From NCBI GenBank assembly GCA_913031335.1, contig CAJWGI010000031.1, positions 1 to 9,318 of the forward strand: a DNA stretch of 9,318 nucleotides, written 5' to 3'. The DNA comes from an uncultured Anaerolineales bacterium (lineage in GTDB: Bacteria; Chloroflexota; Anaerolineae; Anaerolineales; UBA11657). Shown in pieces: positions 1 to 5,895 of this stretch; within the stretch, counting starts at the first letter, position 1; every line of letters begins with the position of its first letter. The notes below the pieces were generated by a model. That model did no database searches, was not told the DNA's origin, and worked only from the letters and a program-made list of their open reading frames with translations. The translations under genes and the position numbers were made by a program.

Positions 1-1001
1 TCGCGCTTCAACTGCAATGGGTAGTACAGTCTCAGTTTGCTGGCTACTTTGCCGCGGTGGATCAAGGTTTCTACAACGATGAAGGTCTGGAAGTAACTAT
101 CAAGGAAGGCGCCGTTGACATCGTGCCACAGCAAGTGCTCGCTTCCGGCCAGGCGGACTTCGCTGTCTCATGGGTCCCCAAGGCGCTGGTATCGCGCGAG
201 GAAGGTGCCGCGATCGTGAACATTGCGCAGGTCTTCCAACGCAGTGGCACACTGGAGGTTTCTTGGAAGGATTCAAACATCACCAGGCCCGAAGACTGGA
301 AAGGCAAGACGGTCGGTACCTGGGGTTGGGGGAACGAGTTCGAGCTTTTGGCTGCCATACGCAAGGCTGGCCTCGATCCTGATGCTGATCTCACCATCCT
401 CCAGCAGCCGTTCGACATGTCGCTGCTGCTCAATCGTGAAGTGGACGCGGCGCAGGCTATGACCTACAATGAGTACGCTCAGGTGCTCGAAGCGGAGAAT
501 CCGGATACCGGCCAATTGTATCAACCGGAGGACCTGACGGTTATCAATTTTAACGATGTCGGCACTGCTATGTTGCAAGATGCAGTCTGGGCGCGTGAAG
601 ATTGGCTGGCCGACGAGGCGAATCAGGAAATCGCCGAGAGCTTTCTGCGGGCGACCTTCCGCGGGTGGGTGTTCTGTCGCGACAACTTTGAGGAGTGCGT
701 TGACATCGTACTTAAGAACGGACCCACTCTGGGTAAGGGCCACATGACTTGGCAACTGAATGAGATCAACAAACTGATCTGGCCCTCGCCAGCCGGAATT
801 GGTGTGATGGATACAGGGTCGTGGAATCAGACGATTGATGTTTCCACGTCGGAGAAGGTACTGAAAGCCGCGCCCGATGCTGGCGCCTACCGCACCGACC
901 TGGCGGAGACTGCGCTTGATGGTCTCAAGAACGATGGCATCGACGTTACGGGTGCGAGTTATTCACCGCGCTCAGTGGAGATCACGCCCGGCGGAGAGTA
1001 A
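1..1001 (+). CDS. ABC transporter substrate-binding protein, NMT1/THI5-like (5' partial)
   Basis: Solute-binding component of an ABC importer, expected to capture a small substrate outside the membrane and pass it to a permease and ATPase that are not in this window. The open frame continues to the left edge (frame of base 3), so the N-terminus and its export signal are missing; the GTG at 57 is internal. The first visible residues, LQLQWVVQSQFAGYFAAVDQ, and then GFYNDEGLEV are the typical start of the mature NMT1/THI5 fold (as in ThiY and RibY), in which the protein first names its ligand pocket and then the first lobe. Further family-like points are ASGQADFAVSW, the WKGKTVGTWGWGNEFE segment near 300-350, and RGWVFCRDNFEEC near 660-700, with two cysteines seven residues apart. 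The stop is TAA at 999-1001. Family members bind thiamine-type pyrimidines, riboflavin or related heterocycles. Position before pyrimidine-degradation enzymes suggests a pyrimidine-related ligand, but this is inference; riboflavin is a real alternative. Confidence 0.9.
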   Translation, partial: ALQLQWVVQSQFAGYFAAVDQGFYNDEGLEVTIKEGAVDIVPQQVLASGQADFAVSWVPKALVSREEGAAIVNIAQVFQRSGTLEVSWKDSNITRPEDWKGKTVGTWGWGNEFELLAAIRKAGLDPDADLTILQQPFDMSLLLNREVDAAQAMTYNEYAQVLEAENPDTGQLYQPEDLTVINFNDVGTAMLQDAVWAREDWLADEANQEIAESFLRATFRGWVFCRDNFEECVDIVLKNGPTLGKGHMTWQLNEINKLIWPSPAGIGVMDTGSWNQTIDVSTSEKVLKAAPDAGAYRTDLAETALDGLKNDGIDVTGASYSPRSVEITPGGE

Positions 1002-1019
1002 CCCTCTGCCACTCAACAA

Positions 1020-1048
1020 GCGGGGCTGCCTGCTATGGGCGGCCCCGC
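1020..1048 (+). terminator. Strong GC hairpin after the binding-protein gene (terminator-like, no U-tract)
   Basis: GCGGGGC at 1020-1026 is the exact reverse complement of GCCCCGC at 1042-1048. The stem continues inward through a T-G wobble, three G-C pairs and another T-G wobble to a 5-nt loop (GCTAT), about 12 pairs in all. It begins 18 nt after the stop codon. No run of T follows, so it is not a textbook intrinsic terminator; it could also protect the 3' end of the transporter mRNA. Confidence 0.5.
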
Positions 1049-1151
1049 CCATCCCCAATGACCCAGACGGGAGCGGCGATGTGCTACTGGAGGACATTAC
1101 CCAACCGGGCGTTGCTGCCCCAGGGGTCATGACGAGAAAATGAGACACTGG

Positions 1152-1166
1152 TGATGGACGCCATCA
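1152..1166. promoter_or_regulatory. Perfect 6-3-6 palindrome, candidate operator
   Basis: TGATGG-ACG-CCATCA is a perfect inverted repeat with a 3-nt spacer, 64 nt upstream of the beta-ureidopropionase start codon. Its size and geometry resemble operators of FadR-type GntR regulators, which often bind TGGT-N3-ACCA-like sites, although the match is not exact. No regulator gene is in the window. It could instead form a small RNA hairpin. Confidence 0.35.
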
Positions 1167-1178
1167 TTCAGCCTTCGT

Positions 1179-1215
1179 CTTGGTCATCAGGTCGAGCAGT
1201 GGACCAAGTGTTTTT
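1179..1215 (+). promoter_or_regulatory. Dyad followed by T-run just before the RBS (attenuator or operator candidate)
   Basis: CTTGGTC (1179-1185) and GACCAAG (1202-1208) are perfect reverse complements around a 16-nt centre, whose very middle is the self-complementary TCGA. In total 11 of 15 half-site positions match. The sequence TGTTTTT follows directly, and the Shine-Dalgarno GGAGG of the next gene begins two bases after the T-run. As RNA this could be a weak terminator or attenuator; as DNA it could be an operator. Confidence 0.35.
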
Positions 1216-1230
1216 ACGGAGGATAAGCTT

Positions 1231-2076
1231 ATGACGAGAACTGTCCGTGGTGCGTTGCTGCAATGCGCGTACGCCGGTGATAAGCAGACCACGATTGACA
1301 GACATATAGATTATGTCGAACAAGCCGCTAAACAAGGCGCACAGATTATGTGCTTACAGGAGCTTTTTTACGGCCCCTATTTTTGCCAAGTGCAAGACGT
1401 CAAACACTATTCGTGGGCGGAACGTGTGCCGGATGGGCCGACCACCAGTTTGATGCAGGAACTTGCGGAAAAGCACAACATGGTGCTGATCGCGCCGGTG
1501 TATGAAGAAGAACAGACCGGCGTACATTACAACACAGCAGTAGTTATTGATGCCGATGGTACCTTCCTGGGTAAGTATCGCAAAACGCACCTTCCTCAGG
1601 TAAAGGGATTCTGGGAGAAGTTCTATTTTCGCCCCGGAAACTTGGGATATCCAGTGTTTGACACCACAGTTGGAAAAGTCGGCGTCTATATTTGCTACGA
1701 TCGTCATTTTCCGGAAGGTGCGCGCATGTTGGGCTTACATGGGGCAGAGATAGTCTTTATTCCCTCGGCGACCTCTCGGGGCCTCTCCCAGCATTTGTGG
1801 AAGATCGAGCAGACCTCACACGCCATCGCCAACGGCTACTTCGTGGGCACGATTAATCGTGTTGGCGTCGAGAAGGAGTTCGGTCCCAATGATTACTACG
1901 GTCAGTCCTATTTCTGTGACCCACGCGGCCAATTCGTGGGCGAGGTCGCCAGCGACCGTGACGAAGAGCTTATTGTCCGCGACTTAAACTTGGACATCAT
2001 TCAGGAAGTGCGCAATACATGGCAATTCTACCGTGATCGACGACCGGACCTGTATGGTGACATCGGGGCTGCGTGA
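1231..2076 (+). CDS. Nitrilase-superfamily N-carbamoyl hydrolase, probable beta-ureidopropionase
   Basis: Predicted cytoplasmic amidohydrolase that hydrolyses N-carbamoyl-beta-alanine or N-carbamoyl-3-aminoisobutyrate to the beta-amino acid, CO2 and ammonia. The 281-residue protein is a single carbon-nitrogen hydrolase domain with the full catalytic set: Glu44 in CLQELFYGPYF, Lys118 in GKYRKTHLPQ, Glu129 in GFWEKFYF, and nucleophile Cys155 in VYICYDRHFPEGAR. From memory, the stretch GNLGYPVF, then NGAEI-like GAEIVFIPSAT, then IANGYF and INRVG parallels human UPB1, without that enzyme's N-terminal extension. The frame is open upstream to a TTG at 1180, but ATG 1231 is chosen because GGAGG (1218-1222) lies 8 nt before it and the conserved strand TVRGALLQ follows at once. 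Dihydropyrimidinase begins 35 nt downstream, which supports this substrate. Alternatives are N-carbamoylputrescine amidase or a D-carbamoylase; the neighbours make those less likely. Confidence 0.9.
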   Translation: MTRTVRGALLQCAYAGDKQTTIDRHIDYVEQAAKQGAQIMCLQELFYGPYFCQVQDVKHYSWAERVPDGPTTSLMQELAEKHNMVLIAPVYEEEQTGVHYNTAVVIDADGTFLGKYRKTHLPQVKGFWEKFYFRPGNLGYPVFDTTVGKVGVYICYDRHFPEGARMLGLHGAEIVFIPSATSRGLSQHLWKIEQTSHAIANGYFVGTINRVGVEKEFGPNDYYGQSYFCDPRGQFVGEVASDRDEELIVRDLNLDIIQEVRNTWQFYRDRRPDLYGDIGAA

Positions 2077-2111
2077 GAGGTAAAGAGAAGGTTTAGAAGG
2101 AGAAGCTGATT

Positions 2112-3533
2112 ATGAAGACCCTTATCAAAGGAGGTACCATCATTACCGCCTCCGACACCTACGAAGCCGACCTGCTGATTGCAGATGACAGAATTGCTCT
2201 GATGGGCGCTGATTTGCCCGCTGAGGATGCTAAAGTTGTAGATGCAACTGGTAAGATGATTACCCCCGGTGGCATTGACGTACACACTCATCTTGAGCTG
2301 CCCTTCTTCGGCACTGTTTCTTCGGACGATTTTTACACCGGCCAGAAGGCCGCTGCCTTTGGTGGCACAACGACCCATATCGATTTCGTTATTCAGGCAA
2401 AAGGTGAGAGCCTACACCAGGCTATCGAAAACTGGCATAAAAAGGCCGGATCCAAATCGGCAGCGAATTATGGCTTCCACGTCGCCATTACTGACCTAAC
2501 CGACGAGGTGATGGATGAAATTCCCTCTATTGCCGACGAGGGGGTGACCTCTCTCAAACTCTTCATGGCCTATAAGGGTGTCTTTCAGGTGGATGACACC
2601 ACGTTGTTCAAAAGCCTGATGAAAGCTGCTGAGGCAGGAATGATTACCATGGTACACGCCGAAAACGGCGATGTGCTAGACGTGTTAATCAAGGAAAACG
2701 TCTCAACAGGCAACTTGGCAACAGCGTATCATGCCTACAGCCACCCAGCCTGGGCTGAGGCAGAGGCAACGATGCGCGCGGTGGCACTTGCGGGAATTGC
2801 TGGGGCACCGCTTTATGTGGTGCACATGACCTGTGAAGAATCCGTGGATCAATTGCGTTACGGGCGCGAGCGCGGATTGCCGGTGATGGGTGAGACATGT
2901 CCTCAATATCTGTTTTTCACGGTGGATAATCTGTGTCAGTCAGATGGCGCTAAGTATGTGTGCTCTCCACCGGTGCGAGTCGAGAAAGATAACGAGTACC
3001 TGTGGAATGCGCTTGCAGCCGGACATTTACAGGCCGTGTCAACCGACCATTGCCCCTTCATGTATGAAGGTACAAAACCCATTGAATACGAAGGCGAGCA
3101 ATATCAGATGGCTGGCAAAGAACTGGGGCAGGGGGACTTCTCCAAAATCCCGAATGGGATGCACGGTATCGAAGACCGTATGCTCGTCCTGTGGACGTAT
3201 GGAGTCGGCAAAGGACGAATTTCGCCCAACAAATTTGTGGAATTGACTGCTACTAATCCAGCCAAGATTTTTGGTATGTATCCAAGCAAAGGTGTCGTTG
3301 CCGTCGGTGCAGACGCCGACCTGGTGATTTGGGACACCGAAGCGACCAAGGTTATCAGTTGGAAGAACATGCATACCCGTACTGACCACAACGTGTACGA
3401 AGGTTGGGAATTAATCGGTCTGCCAGAGAGAGTTTATGTACGTGGCCAACTGCTGGTGCACGGCGAAACTTGGAACGGCGAGCCAGGAGGTGGAAGCTAC
3501 GTGCGTCGCAGTACCCACGCACAGATTGTTTGA
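2112..3533 (+). CDS. hydA: Dihydropyrimidinase / D-hydantoinase
   Basis: Cyclic amidohydrolase that opens dihydrouracil or dihydrothymine (and often hydantoins) to the N-carbamoyl amino acid used by the upstream enzyme. The 473-residue length is normal for the family. All ligands of the binuclear metal centre are visible: His58 and His60 in GIDVHTH, carboxylated Lys149 in TSLKLFMAYKG, His182 in VHAENGD, His238 in VVHMT and Asp312 in STDHCPF. Tyr154, the usual transition-state residue, is present, and IPNGMHGIEDRM (346-357) is a signature of the dihydropyrimidinase branch. A small beta-sandwich is formed by the N-terminal strands and the C-terminal part (about 395-460). The ATG at 2112 has AAGGAG (2097-2102) 9 nt upstream. 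The gene lies 35 nt after the ureidopropionase and 53 nt before the aminotransferase, in apparent operon order. Sequence alone does not separate dihydropyrimidine from hydantoin preference. Confidence 0.95.
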   Translation: MKTLIKGGTIITASDTYEADLLIADDRIALMGADLPAEDAKVVDATGKMITPGGIDVHTHLELPFFGTVSSDDFYTGQKAAAFGGTTTHIDFVIQAKGESLHQAIENWHKKAGSKSAANYGFHVAITDLTDEVMDEIPSIADEGVTSLKLFMAYKGVFQVDDTTLFKSLMKAAEAGMITMVHAENGDVLDVLIKENVSTGNLATAYHAYSHPAWAEAEATMRAVALAGIAGAPLYVVHMTCEESVDQLRYGRERGLPVMGETCPQYLFFTVDNLCQSDGAKYVCSPPVRVEKDNEYLWNALAAGHLQAVSTDHCPFMYEGTKPIEYEGEQYQMAGKELGQGDFSKIPNGMHGIEDRMLVLWTYGVGKGRISPNKFVELTATNPAKIFGMYPSKGVVAVGADADLVIWDTEATKVISWKNMHTRTDHNVYEGWELIGLPERVYVRGQLLVHGETWNGEPGGGSYVRRSTHAQIV

Positions 3534-3535
3534 TG

Positions 3536-3554
3536 TACAGTTGGAAAAACTGTA
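3536..3554 (+). other. Perfect 7-bp hairpin between dihydropyrimidinase and aminotransferase
   Basis: TACAGTT (3536-3542) pairs exactly with AACTGTA (3548-3554) around the loop GGAAA. It starts 2 nt after the hydA stop codon and is not followed by a T-run. It could be an mRNA processing or stability element, a weak attenuator, or an operator half-palindrome. Function is unknown. Confidence 0.4.
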
Positions 3555-3586
3555 ACTTATCCCGTTCTCCCTGATTAGGAATACAC

Positions 3587-4888
3587 GTGAATAAAAACGA
3601 AATAATCGCAAAACAAAGAGAATACCTCTGGCCGAGCCACCTGCTTTACTACACTGATCCGATCCCTCTGGATCACGGAGAGGGGATTCATGTATGGGAT
3701 GTAGATGGCAACAAGTATCTGGACTTTTTCGGCGGCATTCTGACAACTAGTGTCGGTCACAACAATCCCAAAGTGGTTGAACGCATTCGGAAGCAGGTCG
3801 GCAAACTAATCCACTCTTCTACGTTGTACCCAAATGAGAATCACGTCAACCTTGCTGAGAAGCTTGCTGCCATCACTCCCGGCGCCTTGCAGACTTCTTT
3901 CTTCACCACGTCTGGTACCGAAGCGAACGAAACTGCGGTCATGCTAGCCAAGGCTTATACCGGTGAGCACGAAATCATCGCTCTACGTCATGGTTACAGT
4001 GGGCGCTCAGCGTTGGCAATGGGGCTGATGGGGCAAGCGCCGTGGCGCATCGGCCCGACCCAGATACCTGGCATAAAACACGCTATGAATCCGTATTGCT
4101 ACCGCTGTCCCCTTCGCATGACATATCCTGAGTGTGACGTGGCTTGTGCCCAAGACATCGAAGAAGTAATACGTACCACGACCTCCGGTCGCATTGCAGC
4201 TTTTTTGGCCGAGCCAATTCAAGGCGTGGGCGGGTTTATTACCCCGCCAACAGAGTACTTCGAAATCGCAGTGGCCATCATTCATCGCTATGGCGGTGTG
4301 TTTATTTGCGATGAGGTGCAGACCGGCTTTGGACGAACCGGTCAGCATTGGTTTGGTATACAGCACTGGAACGTGGAGCCAGACATCATGACGATGGCAA
4401 AAGGCATCGCGAACGGCTTGCCGTTGGGCAATACGATTACGACCCCTGAAATTGCGGATCGACTTGTAGACAAAGGGATGACGATAAGCACTTTTGGAGG
4501 CAATCCGGTTTCATGCGCCGCATCATTGGTGACCATAGACGCAATAGAAGAGGAGGCCGACCCTCAACATGTTGCAGGCGTTGGGGGACGACTGCGAGCC
4601 GGCTTGGAGCAACTGTGGTACAAATACCCATTAATAGGAGATGTGCGTGGAAAGGGGTTGATGCAGGGAGTGGAGTTGGTCTCAGACCGTGACACAAAGG
4701 AGCCAGCTGTAGATGCAGTGGTACAAATCTTTGAGCAAACGCGCGCGCGCGGCCTGCTGATCGGTAAAGGCGGCCTTTACAACAACGTTTTGCGTATTGC
4801 TCCGCCCCTTACAGCCACCGATGAGCACGTGGATGAGGCGTTGGGAATCTTGGATTACGCGTTTGCACATGTGCAAGAGAGTTTCTAG
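3587..4888 (+). CDS. Class III PLP aminotransferase, AGXT2-like (probable beta-alanine/3-aminoisobutyrate transaminase)
   Basis: PLP-dependent omega-aminotransferase; in this context it would move the amino group of beta-alanine or 3-aminoisobutyrate to pyruvate or another keto acid, giving malonate or methylmalonate semialdehyde. The 433-residue protein shows the phosphate-binding TSGTEANETA (108-117), Glu209 in AEPIQGVGG, Asp242 in CDEVQTGFGRTG, the Schiff-base Lys272 in MAKGIANGLPLG, and Arg403 in RIAPPLTA for a substrate carboxylate. A four-cysteine patch, C171-x2-C174-x8-C183-x3-C187, sits where human AGXT2 is also cysteine-rich (from memory). The GTG at 3587 is chosen because AGGA (3577-3580) lies 6 nt upstream and MNKNEIIAKQREYLWPSH fits the family's N-terminus. 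4-aminobutyrate or ornithine transaminase are alternatives; the neighbours favour beta-amino acids. The stop is TAG at 4886-4888, 6 nt before the next gene. Confidence 0.9.
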   Translation: MNKNEIIAKQREYLWPSHLLYYTDPIPLDHGEGIHVWDVDGNKYLDFFGGILTTSVGHNNPKVVERIRKQVGKLIHSSTLYPNENHVNLAEKLAAITPGALQTSFFTTSGTEANETAVMLAKAYTGEHEIIALRHGYSGRSALAMGLMGQAPWRIGPTQIPGIKHAMNPYCYRCPLRMTYPECDVACAQDIEEVIRTTTSGRIAAFLAEPIQGVGGFITPPTEYFEIAVAIIHRYGGVFICDEVQTGFGRTGQHWFGIQHWNVEPDIMTMAKGIANGLPLGNTITTPEIADRLVDKGMTISTFGGNPVSCAASLVTIDAIEEEADPQHVAGVGGRLRAGLEQLWYKYPLIGDVRGKGLMQGVELVSDRDTKEPAVDAVVQIFEQTRARGLLIGKGGLYNNVLRIAPPLTATDEHVDEALGILDYAFAHVQESF

Positions 4889-4894
4889 TCAAAT

Positions 4895-5770
4895 ATGATT
4901 CTCGTTACCGGGGCAGCTGGGAAAACCGGGAGGGTCGTCATCCGGGCTCTGGCGGGCAAGAAGCAAAGCGTGCGCGCGCTGGTGCGGCGAAAGCAGCAGG
5001 TCGAAGAGGTGCAGGCAATCGGGGCTACTGAGGCTGTTGTCGGCGATTTGCTGGATGAATCGTTACTCCAGCAGGCCGCCCGAGGTGTGCACGCGGTCTA
5101 CCACATTTGTCCCAACGTCCACCCGGATGAGATTGCAATGGGCAAGGTTAGCATCGCTGCCGCCGTTAGTGCCGGTGTAAAGCATTTCGTTTTCCATTCG
5201 GTGTTGCGTCCGCAAATTGAGGCCATGCCGCACCACTGGCGCAAGATGCGCGTGGAAGAAGCGTTGTTTGCATCGGGGTTGCCGTTCACGGTATTGCAGC
5301 CGGCAAGCTACATGCAGAACATACTCGCCGAATGGGATGGCGTTGTCGAGCGCGGCGTGCTGGCTGCGCCTTACTCAGTGCAGTCGCAGAGTAGTCCAGT
5401 TGACCTGCAGGATGTGGCTGCCACTGCTGTAATTGTGTTATGCGAGCCAGGGCACCATGGCGCGATTTACGAACTGTGCGGTCCGGAGGTGCTCAACCAG
5501 AGCGAACTGGCCACAATAATCAGTGCCCATGTGGGGCATGCAGTGCGTGCAGAGCAGACCGGGCTGGGCGAATGGGTGCGGCGGGCGCGTGCCGATGGCT
5601 TGGGCGAGTACGCGCTTGAGACCCTACGCAAGATGTTCTGTTACTATGACCAATATGGATTCTGGGGCAACTCACACACGCTTCACGCTTTACTTGGGCG
5701 GCGCCCGACCTCATATGATGCTTTCGTGAAACGCGTGCTACGCGAAAAGCGGCTGACCCGGGCGCATTGA
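4895..5770 (+). CDS. NmrA-family NAD(P)-binding protein (atypical SDR)
   Basis: A 291-residue Rossmann protein of the NmrA/HSCARG type. The N-terminus MILVTGAAGKTGRVVI carries the GxxGxxG dinucleotide motif (Gly6, Gly9, Gly12). Basic residues after the second strand (VRALVRRKQ, 26-34) suggest NADP(H). Asp51 in VVGDLLD is the usual adenine-side position. The classical SDR Tyr-x3-Lys pair is absent; instead HHWRKMRVEEALFASGLPFT (113-132) matches the NmrA pattern H-x3-K-x3-E-x2-L-x2-SGLP. Relatives include quinone or azo-compound reductases and redox-sensing proteins without enzyme activity. It starts 6 nt after the aminotransferase with no clear Shine-Dalgarno, which suggests translational coupling. 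A role in pyrimidine use, for instance reducing a semialdehyde, is only a possibility. Confidence 0.85.
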   Translation: MILVTGAAGKTGRVVIRALAGKKQSVRALVRRKQQVEEVQAIGATEAVVGDLLDESLLQQAARGVHAVYHICPNVHPDEIAMGKVSIAAAVSAGVKHFVFHSVLRPQIEAMPHHWRKMRVEEALFASGLPFTVLQPASYMQNILAEWDGVVERGVLAAPYSVQSQSSPVDLQDVAATAVIVLCEPGHHGAIYELCGPEVLNQSELATIISAHVGHAVRAEQTGLGEWVRRARADGLGEYALETLRKMFCYYDQYGFWGNSHTLHALLGRRPTSYDAFVKRVLREKRLTRAH

Positions 5771-5895
5771 GGCATGGTCGCCGGCAAGGGCCGGCTTGCC
5801 TCCCGCCCTGAAAATCACAAGTCGCAATAAAATAGAATATCCATGTACACCGCTCACGCTGTTTCTAGGCTTCGGGACGAACGCGCGGAGACACG
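5771..5895 (+). other. Spacer with GC hairpin and AT-rich patch before the ZIP gene
   Basis: Right after the NmrA stop, GCCGGC (5780-5785) and GCCGGC (5790-5795) form a 6-bp stem with loop AAGG. An overlapping alternative pairs GGCAAG (5783-5788) with CTTGCC (5795-5800). No T-run follows, so terminator function is uncertain. An AT-rich patch, TAAAATAGAAT at 5828-5838, could serve as a -10 element for the ZIP gene, but no well-spaced -35 is visible. Confidence 0.35.

Larger units (their letters stand above)
1002..1230 (+). promoter_or_regulatory. Intergenic leader with three inverted repeats before the pyrimidine enzymes
   Basis: This 229-nt spacer between the binding protein and the beta-ureidopropionase has no credible gene. 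It holds a strong GC-rich hairpin (1020-1048), a perfect 15-nt dyad (1152-1166), and a longer dyad (1179-1208) that ends in a run of T just before the ribosome-binding site GGAGG at 1218-1222. I could not identify a convincing -35/-10 pair. The layout fits a place where expression of the transporter and of the enzymes is separated or regulated; that role is inferred. Confidence 0.5.

Noticed and set aside
273..755. Minus-strand open frame of 160 codons opposite the binding protein
   Set aside because: The + strand frame has clear NMT1/THI5 motifs; the antisense product shows no recognisable motif or start signal.
877..1143. Plus-strand 88-codon frame over the end of the binding protein and the spacer
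   Set aside because: It overlaps the real gene in another frame and shows no domain; the spacer part is explained by hairpins.
1129..1240. Direct repeat ATGACGAGAA at 1129-1138 and at the start codon 1231-1240, the first reading as a 4-codon leader peptide (MTRK)
   Set aside because: Only 10 bases match, there is no good ribosome-binding site for the first copy, and nothing else around it is duplicated; chance is likely.
5780..5800. GC hairpin after the NmrA gene as a definite terminator
   Set aside because: Two overlapping short stems compete and no T-run follows, so it is only described within the spacer entry.
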